64,000 nucleotides of DNA. Source: Pseudoneurospora amorphoporcata. Taxonomy: Eukaryota > Ascomycota > Sordariomycetes > Sordariales > Sordariaceae. Made by a program: the position numbers and the translations under genes. The notes below the pieces were generated by a model. It did not search any database, was not told the DNA's origin, and saw nothing but the letters and a program-made list of their open reading frames with translations. This document shows, in pieces, positions 22,388 to 32,642 of the stretch. Every line of letters begins with the position of its first letter. Position 1 is the first letter of the stretch. The stretch lies in NCBI GenBank assembly GCA_033297205.1, contig MU859254.1:1-64000 (forward strand), in the 5' to 3' direction.

Positions 22388-23461
22388 ATGGAGACCCAAC
22401 AAGTCTACCGTCTCGAGCTCGATCCTAGCAAGCGGATCCCGCTTCTCAAAGCCCAGCTCGAGCACCATCACCACCACGACCATTCGCATTCGCATGACCA
22501 TGGCCCCGAACCCGTTCTCCCCGTCGCCAACATCAAGACCCATCCGACCAAGGCCTCATCGGGTCCAGAAAACGGCAGCGTCTACTTCATCGGCAACGCC
22601 ACCACGGTAATCGAATGGCACGGCATCCGCATCCTGACCGACCCTAACTTCCTCCACGCCGGCGACCACGTCCACTTGGGCCCGGGTGTCACAGCCGAAC
22701 GTCTCAAGAACCCAGCAGTCGACATCGATGCCCTACCTCCTCTCGACTGCATCCTCCTCTCGCATTACCACGAAGACCACTTTGACAAGCTCGTCGAGGA
22801 GAGCCTGAACAGGGACTTCCCCATTATCTCCACTCCGCATGCGAAGCAGGCATTGGCTGGCAAGGAAGACCCGTTCAAGTCCGTCTACGACTTGGACTTT
22901 TTCCAGTCCATCCTTCTTCCGGTCGTAAACTACAAGGACGATACGGGAGGCAAGAAGCCGGTGATCAAGGTGACGGGCATGCCGGGGAAGCATGTCCCTC
23001 CCGGCCCATTGGCAGCGGCGAACGACCTGCTTGGTGCCGTTCCGCCGACCAATGGCTGGTTGATCGAGTTGAACTATTCGGCTGATGGGTCAGAGACGAG
23101 AGGCGAAACGGGGTACCGCATCTATATTTCCGGCGACACGTTGTTTGTGGACGAGCTAAAGGAGATCCCAAGGCGGTTGAAGGACGAGAAGATTGATCTC
23201 ATGCTGGTTCACTTGGGAGGCACTACAATTCCGGGACCCAAGTTGCCGCTGTTGATGGTGACCATGGACGCGGAGCAGGGAGTGAAGTTGATGCAGCTGA
23301 TGGATCCGAATGTGACGATTCCTGTGCACTTTGATGATTATAGTGTGTTCTTGTCGGGCCTGGATGACTTCAAGGAGGCGGTTACAAATGCGGGACTCGG
23401 TGAGAAGGTTGTGTATCTGGACCGGGGGGATCAGTATCGGTTCAATGTGCGTGGAGCTTGA
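22388..23461 (+). CDS. Metallo-beta-lactamase-fold hydrolase with His-rich N-terminus (357 aa)
   Basis: Single-exon gene starting at ATG 22388. The product has the metallo-beta-lactamase fold of the UlaG/NAPE-PLD-like group, which usually hydrolyses ester or phosphodiester bonds using two metal ions. Visible metal ligands are the HYHEDH motif (His126, His128, Asp130, His131), a likely His in KHVPPGP (about 202), Asp250 in YISGDTLF and His314 in IPVHFDDY. Residues 26-38 form a His-rich stretch (HHHHHDHSHSHDH) that is not part of the fold and could bind or store zinc. No signal peptide or membrane segment is seen, so it is probably cytosolic. It is divergent from MT5. Substrate cannot be inferred. 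Confidence 0.88.
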   Translation: METQQVYRLELDPSKRIPLLKAQLEHHHHHDHSHSHDHGPEPVLPVANIKTHPTKASSGPENGSVYFIGNATTVIEWHGIRILTDPNFLHAGDHVHLGPGVTAERLKNPAVDIDALPPLDCILLSHYHEDHFDKLVEESLNRDFPIISTPHAKQALAGKEDPFKSVYDLDFFQSILLPVVNYKDDTGGKKPVIKVTGMPGKHVPPGPLAAANDLLGAVPPTNGWLIELNYSADGSETRGETGYRIYISGDTLFVDELKEIPRRLKDEKIDLMLVHLGGTTIPGPKLPLLMVTMDAEQGVKLMQLMDPNVTIPVHFDDYSVFLSGLDDFKEAVTNAGLGEKVVYLDRGDQYRFNVRGA

Positions 23462-23848
23462 CCTGCTCGCGAGACATGAAAGCTGTTGGAGAGGTTGGTC
23501 AGGTAGCTAGCTCCATGTTGAATCAATGATAAGATAAGAAGCTCCCCAGAATGGTGGGCAGCGATTTCCCCTTGCTTCCCGCATCCCCGCGAATCAGTAG
23601 GCTTGATTGGACAAGAACTCGTTGCATAGCAGCTGTACTGGTGATGTCATGACCACATAGGTAACGTCAATGAGAATGAGTAGGTACCCCTTTGGCCAAC
23701 TGAGCTTGAAGCTCCTTTAATTTCACTTCCCTCAAACACCCAACCAACACACAGTTTCTGTACCCAATTCTCCAACGCTTTTTTCGACTTTCAATCATAC
23801 TTCGTACAACCAGAAAATAACAAGACGCATATCCCCAATCATCCAACA

Positions 23849-24493
23849 ATGAACCGACTCTCTTCTCGCACCCTTTACCGGGCCATCGCAGCGCCCCGCG
23901 TCACCCTTCCCACGGGCCGCATCGCTCCCCTCCACACCTCCCGCCACCTTCAATCCACCGGCGGCTACGGCCAGAGCACCGTCTCCGGTCGGAGCACCAC
24001 CGGCTCCCCGGGCAGCACCAGCACCACCTCCTCCTCGCCCAAATCCTCCGAGGACGCCTCGGCCCAATCAGGCGGTTCCCGCTCCAAAGAAGCCGTCGAG
24101 ACCGGCTCCTCGCCCACCGGCGGCAAGATCCCCAATGCCCCCGAAGGAAAGAATAAGTCCAGCAGCAGCTCCAGCTCTGGTCAGTCCAACACCTCAACCT
24201 CAGACTCCGACAAGTTCGCCATCCCTGACGCTTTGGCGAACGGCGATGCCCGCGGCCGGACCGGTGGCGGCGAGCCACTCTCAAGCTCTCATCGGAGCGC
24301 ACCGCCCCAACCCAAGATCAGCAATGCCAGTGTCGCCGGGGAGAAGCCCAAGCTGACCAAGGAGCAGCAGGAGGAGGTGGACGAGCATAACCGAAACTTT
24401 GAGAGTCAGCATGGAAGAGCGGAGAAGGCAGAGGCCGATAAGGTTGACCCCAAGTTCTGGGGCGGTGGTGGAAGGCGGCTGAGGGAGGACTAA
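23849..24493 (+). CDS. Small hypothetical protein with putative mitochondrial presequence (214 aa)
   Basis: Uninterrupted frame with a good start context (AACAATG). The first ~35 residues are rich in Arg, Ser and Leu and lack acidic residues (MNRLSSRTLYRAIAAPRV), as in a mitochondrial targeting sequence. The middle is Ser/Gly/Thr-rich and probably disordered. The last 40 residues are charged and may be helical (KEQQEEVDEHNRNFESQHGR), with VDPKFWGGG near the end. It reads like a conserved fungal hypothetical protein. Function unknown. It follows the MBL gene on the same strand with a 390-bp gap and is probably transcribed separately. Confidence 0.7.
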   Translation: MNRLSSRTLYRAIAAPRVTLPTGRIAPLHTSRHLQSTGGYGQSTVSGRSTTGSPGSTSTTSSSPKSSEDASAQSGGSRSKEAVETGSSPTGGKIPNAPEGKNKSSSSSSSGQSNTSTSDSDKFAIPDALANGDARGRTGGGEPLSSSHRSAPPQPKISNASVAGEKPKLTKEQQEEVDEHNRNFESQHGRAEKAEADKVDPKFWGGGGRRLRED

Positions 24494-26324
24494 GGAAATG
24501 GCGCCTTGGGAATTTATCATGGAGAATGCACCGTGAAGGATGTTGTAAGATAGGTGTAGTGATTGGGTTTGATTCGCAACGGTGTAGTGATATTTGGAGC
24601 CTCGCTAGGTGCCCGGGAAGTGAGCATTACCTTTGGTCAAAGAACACTGCAGGATTGCCCCTGTGGTGCTGCTCCTCGGTGCCGATGCATAAAGTACCTA
24701 AGGTACACGGAAGTTCCGAGCGATGTACTTCATAGTGAAACCGGCAAGAGCGATTCCATGGATGTCTTTGATTCCTGCTGATTGCGGAAGGCGGAATAGG
24801 AATTTCCTATTCTCAGTTCTGTACTACCTTCACCCTGTCGTCAAAGGTATCGCACCTGCCCAAAACTGTTGAAGGTTGATGGTTGGAACTTGCCCCTGGC
24901 AGTTCGACATACCAGCCTCTTCTTCTGTTCCCTTCTTCCCGTCTCTCAGTCTACTTCTCTGCACTTCATCTCGTCTCCTCGACTTTTCCGTCATCACTAC
25001 TTAGCGTAGCGTTTCTTACTTCATACTTTGCTGCCTTTGGTGGTTTTCCTCAGCGTTCTTGGTCACTTGGCCACCTCTCTTCTTCGTTGCCTCCATTTCG
25101 ACTTTCTGCGCCTGAAGACATGGCCGTGATGTAGAAGGTCACGCATGTCCCCGTCGAAGTGGAAAACAAGCTCTTGGAAAATTTATGGCATGGCGTCTGA
25201 GATCCAGGATCGTACAGGTCGGCAACTCCTGTCCGCCCAAGATCTGCTCGCACCCACCGTGAGGGTGACTCCGCCCGCCAACATATACCAAGATAACTCC
25301 CATGTTAAGCTGATTTCCTTTGTAGCAAAAGGGCTTTTATTGCTTTGCTACCCATGAATCTCTTCACAGTTCCTGGATGCTGAATATCTGGGCCAGTGCC
25401 CTTGATCTCGGTGATCACAACAGTCAGGAGCTACACATGCAAACACCCCAAGCGACAGCTGTTGACAATTCTTCCACACGAAAACGGCACTGATGACTCA
25501 TTCAGAGGTTGAACTCATAACGTGTCAAAGATGAGGAAGTTACGTAGCGGGGTTAAAAACTCTGATTGAGTGTCTTGAAAGGTGGAAGTCGAGGGTGTGT
25601 GGGGATTTGGGGTGGGTGTGGATTGTGCGATTCGTGCCTTCCCTCATTTTGAGGCACAAAGGCACCAAACAAGCCCAAGAAGACTACAAAGAAAGCACCA
25701 AGGCCACATCACTCACAACAATGGCTAGAGGTAGGTAAACAGGAGTACAAGGATGTTCACTATTACCAATATCGAATTCCATCTATGGGCTTGTTCTATT
25801 CCTAGTCTATGGCCCACTGTTTACCCCTTGATCAGTTTCCAACGCTATCAAACGCCGACAAACTACACATCAGATGTTACCATGTGCCTTGACATGGTCA
25901 ATAGAAAGTCCTGAGATAAACAAACATCGCAGACGCTAGAACCTAGCTAGCGCTCAAAAAAAAGATGTAAGGGAAAGAAACCATGAGAACCAAGCAGGAT
26001 GACCACCAGCGACAAAGCTTTTTGTCAACCACAAGCCCAAGGCCCTTAGGATCATGGGCATACCGCTTCAATCAACCATTTCCTATGAGCCCAAGCCACC
26101 CTTGACGACTCACCTGCGCTGCCACCGACTCGATCGCTTGATCCATAGAGCGCCTCCGATTCCAATCTGATGAAGGTCCCGGGAGCCCTCATCATGGCCG
26201 TCGAAATTCTGGCTTCATTTCAGTCCATTATCGCCCTGCATCGAGCTACGAAGGGTATGTTGTCAGTCCAAGTTCCATTCGACAGATGTATGAGCGGTAG
26301 AACTTACTCATTGTCAGGGGGCTT
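24494..26324. other. Intergenic 1.8 kb, no supported gene
   Basis: Short frames only. At 25721 an ATG in good context (ACAACAATGG) is followed within ten bases by a consensus donor (GTAGGT), as if it were a first exon, but no downstream exon could be linked. The right end is the 3' flank of HS1. Confidence 0.4.
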
Positions 26325-27743
26325 TTAGGGGAGGAAAAACATGTCGTCAGGAAAGACCGCCATGGGGAGCTTGGCCTTTCGGATCATGCCCGATATCTTG
26401 CGCCTAAAGGGCATGTTCTTGGCGCTACCTCCGGCAATGCAGATGACCGGCTCATGGACAGTGCCATGGACGGCCACTGTGGTCCACTTCTGCAAATCCT
26501 CGAGTAGCTTCTCGACAAGCTCAAAAGCGTGCTTGTGAGCGTCGTTCCAAATTTGAGAGATCTCGTCCACATCGAACGGGCACCGAATGACCTCTCCGGT
26601 TTCGACCAAGCGCACACGGAAGGTGGACCGGTATTCCTCATAGGCATAAAGGGGAGGGCCCCACAGATCTTTGACGGCGCTGTTGGTGAACTGTTGACGA
26701 AGTTGTTCGGAGATATAAGGAGTCATCGGACGTGTGGGACCCTCGCAGCCGGCAGGAGGGTCCAGGTACTTGGCTTGAAAAGCGGCCAAGAAGTGGTGAA
26801 AGAGATGCTCACTGCCGCCGCCAGCACCTGAATACAGTCACACATCAGAATCTGGACTAGGGGATGATGGCATGGATGACAAGGGTCCGATGAAACATAC
26901 CAACGCTCTCATAAGCAGGCTTACCAACGCCTTCCTGCAGTCTCAGAAACCGTCCAGATGGGCGCTTATCCACCGTAAACAAAGATCCGTTCTAGGTTGA
27001 TATGTCAGGAATAGTGCGCGTGGGTCAAGCCAGGAGGACAGAAGCACATACCAAACCATGTCCGTCGAAGTGAATGAACAGCCACAGTTGACGAGGTTTC
27101 TCTCCCGTTTGATAATTCAGGTTCAAGAGGCCATGAGCGAGGTTATCGGAGCCCGTGATGAAGCTGATAATGTCGTCCGCCTTCATCTCGTCCCACTCGA
27201 AGACCTCTCCGAGTAGAGCCCGGATTGGACGTCGAAGCTCATAATCCCACTGCGCCGGGACTTTGACGGAGAGACGCTCAATCTTCCAGTTCTCACGCAT
27301 GTTTGCGTAAATCCATGTCCGGATTTTCCTTAACAACTCCAAAAGTCCGGTCCGAAGCTTTTGACGGAATGCCTCGCTGTCGTGTTGACGGAGCTTCTGG
27401 ATCATGGGGTACTGGTCGACGAACTTATCCGCAACATCGGCAAGGATGTAGAAGGCATACTTCAAAGAAATAGATTCGCGGTCTGCTAGATGAGCTTCAC
27501 CCACGTACACAGGGCCGTGGTCATCAAACGGATAACCATGAGAGGCAAAAGTTGTAGATTTGCTGTGGTTGACGACGACGCGAGTTCTGTCGGTGCCGAG
27601 GTCTAGACCGACCGTGATAGTTCCGCTAGATCATCGCAAATTGAGTCAGTACACACGTCAAAATGGGTGGGTGGGGATTGGCAAACACACCATCGTTCGT
27701 TCATCAACTGGAACATATTCCGGGCGGAAGGATGACGGGCCAT
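26325..27743 (-). CDS. Short Hsp70/actin-fold ATPase-like protein HS1 (four exons, 406 aa)
   Basis: Exons are 27743-27691, 27625-27052, 26991-26901 and 26827-26325; phases agree. The product belongs to a family of fungal Hsp70-like proteins with an actin-type nucleotide-binding fold. The phosphate-1 loop is VGLDLGTDRTR (about residues 22-32). The segment AGGGSEHL and the adenosine-binding motif ICIAGGS are present. The phosphate-2 region reads IHFDGHG where HS3 has LDFGGHS, so the usual Asp is replaced. Compared with HS3 (656 aa) it stops about 230 residues early, lacking the last part of the ATPase domain and the beta-rich tail. It may be a truncated or non-catalytic variant. No internal stop is present. 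Confidence 0.72.
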
Positions 27744-28476
27744 GGCGGGTTAGTTATCGAAGTCCTATTCTCCGTGTCGGCGATCTCCAGCGGAAAATTA
27801 CGGCAGTTGCAATGATGCGCCAAATGGAGTTGACGCAAAGTAAGGAAGTCCGACACGTCGCAGTCGTGGGCGAAGGGCGGAAGACAGGCAGAAGACGTGA
27901 AAGTTTTCTGCCCTGTTTGGTGTTGGAGGTAGAAACCAAGGCAAAAATGGGAGAAGAGGGACGGGAACTCAGGGCAGTCCACCTATACCACCAGGAGGGG
28001 ACTGGTGAATGGAGATCGCAGTGAATGCGCGCCCAAGGTTGTGGGGCACGGACTTCCAACTATTCTGGACAATTCCAGTCCCGAGTGTCTCTTCCATTCA
28101 CTGAACAAGGAACCTTCCTGCCGTCGCCATTGCAGGGACAACCTCCCTGCCAGTCGCTCCCCTCAAACTCCGTCTCCGTGCCACAGAAAGCGACTGTTTC
28201 CTCCGCACCATCACCCGAGCCCAGTCCGATTGCCGTGCCGAGCATAGCCAGCGCCACTCCAGCACTTGCTCTCGTCCCCATCCCAGGTCGCCCCCGCCCA
28301 TCAACCTCTCAGTCACCGGGCCCACGCCATCTGTACTCGCGCCGCCGACGAGAAGACTATCCATACAAGGTGCGATCCCCTACACCGAAACTCCCAGTCA
28401 TCAAATCATCCACGAAGTGCCAACCCAGCAAGAGACTGAATTCTTCACCAGCCTTTCCGCGCAGCGCACCGAGCCC
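27744..28476. other. Region between HS1 and the cupin-like gene
   Basis: Two overlapping Ser/Pro-rich frames on the plus strand (28025-28480 and a frame open from about 28141 into the next gene) both look like low-complexity coding sequence. They may be upstream exons of the cupin-like gene, but no unambiguous splice pair links them. Confidence 0.35.
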
Positions 28477-29058
28477 ATGAACCTCAACCTCTGCACACCT
28501 GGCAACGGTAAGCCACACATCCCTCTTTCCCCAACCTTACCCATCAATCCACACATATACTTATATCGAGCCTCCCCCTCCTTCTCTCAAATCCCGTTTC
28601 CTTTGAATCAACAAGTTCACCACCACTTCGTACCTCGTGATGTCTTCGTCTTCGCTCACTCCGTTCACATAGGCATTACCAACTCATCAAGAATGCAAGT
28701 CGGAAGATTAATGACCACCTCTCAAGCCCCGAGCGGTTACGCCCACTCAGCCAGCTGGTTCCAGCAGCGCGTTGGACAGGTTATTCCCATCGGCACCAAT
28801 GGCTCGACCCTTCAAGTTCTCAATCTGCAGAACACTGCTACAGCGACTCCGCTAGCCAACGACTGCCAAGACCTCTCGGTTATTGTTTTCGAGGGAACCG
28901 TCGAGGTAATCTTGCAGGATGTTCCCGTTTTTACCCTTTCTCGTGGTGGCCACTGGGCTGTGGGCGTTGGAAAGGAGTGCAAAGTGCGGAACCCCCACAA
29001 GAGAAGCAAGGCTATATTGTACGTTGTTGGAACACTTGTTAGGGGGACCGCCGAGTAA
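28477..29058 (+). CDS. Putative cupin-like small protein (start uncertain)
   Basis: The clear coding part is 28673-29058. It is preceded by a good intron (28508-28672, GTAAGC to CATAG) that keeps the frame, and the only in-frame ATG before it is at 28477. The C-terminal ~75 residues have the pattern of a cupin barrel: VIVFEGTVEVILQD, then VFTLSRGGHWAVGVGKEC, then a final beta strand ending in YVVGTLVRG. This resembles the cupin at the C-terminus of Mif2/CENP-C, but that link is weak and by eye only. The upstream frame stays open and protein-like (TPSVLAPPTRRLSIQG), so the true gene may be longer. It is convergent with MT6. Confidence 0.5.
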   Translation: MNLNLCTPGNGKPHIPLSPTLPINPHIYLYRASPSFSQIPFPLNQQVHHHFVPRDVFVFAHSVHIGITNSSRMQVGRLMTTSQAPSGYAHSASWFQQRVGQVIPIGTNGSTLQVLNLQNTATATPLANDCQDLSVIVFEGTVEVILQDVPVFTLSRGGHWAVGVGKECKVRNPHKRSKAILYVVGTLVRGTAE

Positions 29059-29176
29059 ACTTGGTTCCTGGGAGGAAAAGCAAATGGGATGATCGTATGA
29101 AGAATACGTTGTAGGGAGGAAGTGGCTGCATTGTTTTTGGGGCATAACAGGGAGTGCTGGCGCTTTGTAGTCGAGA

Positions 29177-29284
29177 TACCCTTTGCTTTTCTTGCTTTGG
29201 TTGGAAGGAACCTACCCCTTTCGTGTGTTGATTTGGTTGGACTGAACTTACCCCTTTCGTGTGTTGATTTTGTTGGAAGGAGAC
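29177..29284. repeat. 36-bp tandem repeat, three copies
   Basis: Units starting at 29177, 29213 and 29249 share the pattern TACCCCTTTCGTGTGTTGA followed by TTTGGTTGGA. The second and third are nearly identical, the first is diverged. It lies in the 3' flank of the cupin-like gene. Confidence 0.75.
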
Positions 29285-29605
29285 CAAGGCAAAGGACCAG
29301 AGAGAGCTACCTCTAGGAACTAGAAGGCGCGGCAGCGCTGGCAAGAAAAAAGGAGCAACAGTCTTCAGCATGAGCTACGGGGCCAATAGCAGCCATAACA
29401 ACCGACACAACCACGAACAAACACTGAGCAAGGGCGTTGGCCGGTGGTGGAAAATGGAGCGAGGAAGAAAGCACCAGGAAACTGGACGATTGAATTGTCT
29501 TCCGCCAGCTGCGAACGGTATCCCTCGATACATTACTTTCAACAAACATCCGAAACCTTGTGTACACCAGTTCCCCGCTATCCTGTAGGCGCCCGTCCTG
29601 TTTCT

Positions 29606-31277
29606 TTACTCTGGCTTACGGCCCCATGCGACGCGCATCATAAAGTAGCCGTGAATGTTAGGGTCGTTCCATTCCTTCTTGATGTGACGGGCGAATACCT
29701 TGGCCTCCTCGGGGGTCCAGCCGAGCACAGCATGCCAGAAGTAGTTGATGTATCCTGTGGCCGTATTGTTAGCATCGGTCTCGCGCGTTTCCATGGAAGG
29801 ACCTGGTGCCGACTGTGCGTCGGCATTGGGTCTGGCCAGTCTCCCCTTTTCTTCATGATTTGAAGCATTACTAACCTTCGATATCTGACTCAACTGCCAT
29901 CTTCCACCAAAGGCCTCGTTCGGCGGCCTTCTTATCCGGGTGCCAGATACCCAGAGGGATTTCGATGTCCCTGATCTCAATATCAACAAATCCCGCGGCT
30001 TCCATACACTTCCTCTGAAGGTCTTCTTCATAGACTGCAAATGTCCTTCCAAGCTTTTTACCGCCCTCTTGGAAGACTTTGCCCCATTGGTCCATGGCAC
30101 TTCCCTCCTTCACGGTCCCGTCAGGGCTCAAGAACTTGGTAGAAGTTCCGGAGCTTTCCACCCAGGCGCCCGGCTTGCAAACCCTATAAGCGTTACGGAA
30201 GAGGGCATACCAATCGTCGACAATCCCGTTTAGGAAGCGCAAATTAACAAAATCGAAAGTGTTTTCGGGCCATGTCCACTCTTGGTTGCAATCTTCCAAC
30301 TCAAACTGAACGTTCGGCGGCACCCATGTAGGCTGAGTGGGAGAGACATCGGTACCAATAACCTCGGCAGCAGGGAACTCGTCGGCAAAATCGCTAAAAA
30401 AAAATAACGGTTTCTTCAGCAAGGATCAATAAAAGACGACGAGTTGGTAGGTACTCACATGGACCACAGTCCAGAACCGGTCGCGATATCGAGCACCTTG
30501 TGGATCTTCTTCTTCTCCAACGGGGCGAGAAACAACTTTCCGTCATTGACCAAGATCAAAGTATGGTGTCTGTTCTAACTGTTAGACTGTACAATCGAAG
30601 AGACCATTTTTGACCGTGGATATGTGAACTGGTCGCCTTGAACTGTTGTTGCAATACCCACTCTCTTGTCTTGTTGCGACAACCGCCAAAGGCGGCCAGT
30701 TCGCACAGCCACGGTTCATGGCAACTGCACGCATGCGGGTACCTACAAGATCTCCATAGCTTCAACGTGGCGCGCATCGTTCGGTTCCCACGATTCAGCA
30801 GTACCCATCTCGCCATGATAGGTTCTTCCTTGGATGGTGCGGTATTTGTAGATGCTTGAGGTCAGAGAAGCGGTTGTGGACGCCAAAGATCCAATTGTCG
30901 AGTCGGTATCATTGTTTGGGTCCTCTTCCGGGAGCTATAACGTACCAAAATATGTTAGCTGTCGAGCCTGAATATCAAAAGAGCTCGGAAATCCTGATGT
31001 CCAGGTCGTGTAGAAAACGCAGGGTCAAAGTGCAACTTTGTGCCATGACCAGACAACATGTACGTGGCTCTGAGAGACACATAACCCTGCAACATAGGAA
31101 AAGATATCCTCAATACTTCAAATGACGGAAAGGGTGAGTTACCGACTGTGCCGTCCAATGCGAGGCAGGAAGAATGCCCGCGGCGTTTTGCGCTTCGGTG
31201 CTGAGCGGGGCTGGGGCCGGGGCGGAGGCAGCTTCATTGCCCTTGGGGCTCTTGGGACTTTTTGGACTGGTCACCAT
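29606..31277 (-). CDS. SAM-dependent methyltransferase MT6 (five exons, 366 aa)
   Basis: Exons are 31277-31143, 30934-30747, 30569-30459, 30393-29876 and 29754-29606, the same plan as MT1 and MT4. The N-terminus is MVTSPKSPKSPKG. QGRTYHGEMG replaces the usual HGRTYH. Motif I is DIATGSG at about 135-141, followed by GTDVSPTQPTWVP, ENTFDFVNLRFL and the C-terminal WGRKPE. Introns 1 and 2 (208 and 177 bp) are longer than in the other copies. The frame is intact. It is separated from MT5 by 8.3 kb holding four unrelated genes, so the array is interrupted rather than strictly tandem. Confidence 0.88.
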
Positions 31278-31394
31278 GGTTGAGATTCTGGGTGAGCAAT
31301 CTGATGGGAATTCTTTGGGTGTTGGGAGAAGGAGTAGGACTTGACGATCTGGGGGGTAGAAAGCGTCAGACTTTAAGCAGGAAGAGAAGCCACG

Positions 31395-31670
31395 AGGGGC
31401 ATCGTACGGCAGCCACGAAGTTGCACAGTCTTTGCTGATTTTCCACTGTGGAAAGTGCACAAAAGTCACCGAGCCTCTGGGATGGCAAAACCAAAGACAG
31501 GGTGGGCTAACCAACCATTGTGTGGTCTTTTCGATTGATTGGAAGAGTTATCGTGGAGATGAGGGAGCAAGGCCCCACAGTCTGGGTCAAGTAGCTACCG
31601 GACTTGGGTAGGGGATTGGGACGACTGCGACAGACGATTTCCTGTTCCGGCCCTAGGGCAATGCAAAGGC
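31395..31670 (-). promoter_or_regulatory. Conserved upstream blocks of MT6
   Basis: CATCGTACGG at about 31400-31409, GCACAGTCTTTGCTG at about 31425-31439, CCACTGTGGAAAG at about 31443-31455, and a distal block ending CAATGCAA at about 31636-31666 resemble blocks at matching positions upstream of MT1 to MT5. Confidence 0.5.
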
Positions 31671-32196
31671 AAAAAGACCCTGATGGCACCTGCATCTACA
31701 AGGGGGTGCGACCCCTGCACACTGCAGATGCAACCATAATCGGCGGTAAACTCAACACACGGGCGAAGGACCGAGGACGAGGATGGGAAAGGGGTGTGAG
31801 GTCGGGATTCGGGAAGAGCATAAAAGCTGAGGAAGTGGCGAGAAACTGAATACTCTGGGGGAAGAGAGAAAAATGGTGGATGATGGATGCTTTATCTTGG
31901 AAAGCGTAGTGCCTAACTGGCGAACTGAGGTTGTTCGATTGCCCGGCTTAGGTGTTAGGAAGAATGTAGGTATGCGAAACTAAAGCCCTATGTTGTGAGC
32001 TGCAGATACTTCAGTGTTTCATGAAAGACGTAGGGTGGTGATTGGGGCAACAAAGGAAGCTGTTAACTAAGATTTATGCTTGAATGCCCGCTTGGCTTTG
32101 ACAACTGACGACGTGTGAATAGAAGAAAATGGCTATTATCGCTAGTAAGGGCCTTGTGATGATGGCTTTATTTGAGCAACTCTACTGTACAATATG
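31671..32196. other. Intergenic, no supported gene
   Basis: Upstream of the MT6 promoter blocks the sequence becomes AT-rich towards the transposon at 32205. Nothing recognised. Confidence 0.4.
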
Positions 32197-32204
32197 TAAG
32201 AAAG

Positions 32205-32634
32205 GAGCTTAACTTCCCGCACCGCCCCTTTTGACTTGATGCACCGTACTTATTCCACCCGATAGCTAATAATAGCTAATATGTAAAGCACCCCATTTTG
32301 TATAGTAAAATTAATCCGTAATTTCGCATGCAATATCTTTTCGTACAGTTAATGCCACATGTTAATACAATACAACTTAGTTTCTATACCGCTATCGCTA
32401 GTGATAGCGACCGCGATAGTAACCGCGATAGCGACTATGACAATGACTACAACAACTGCGATAGCAATTAATTTAGTATACCACGGTTGACTTAGCGCAC
32501 AGCCATACTCGAAACATTGAAAATACCGTAATTTACATATAAAAGCAAATGAAAACTATATTAGCTGTTATAACGCTGCACTAAGTTAAAAAGGGTGCGC
32601 GAAGTCAAAAAGGACGGTGCGGGAAGTCAAGCTC
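32205..32634. mobile_element. MITE-like element, ~40-bp inverted ends, perfect 8-bp target duplication
   Basis: The left end GAGCTTAACTTCCCGCACCG and the right end (reverse complement GAGCTTGACTTCCCGCACCG) match over about 40 bp with few differences. TAAGAAAG lies directly outside both ends (32197-32204 and 32635-32642). The 430-bp interior is AT-rich with a degenerate GCGATAGC-type repeat near 32390-32470 and no coding capacity. An 8-bp duplication suggests a non-autonomous hAT-like element. A diverged partial copy of the left end lies near 32818-32960. Confidence 0.8.
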
Positions 32635-32642
32635 TAAGAAAG

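Noticed and set aside
25721..25736. ATG in good context followed by a splice donor
   Set aside because: No downstream exon could be linked; too little to call a gene.
6455..31277. Secondary-metabolite biosynthetic cluster
   Set aside because: Six methyltransferases but no polyketide synthase, NRPS, terpene cyclase, transporter or P450 was seen among them.
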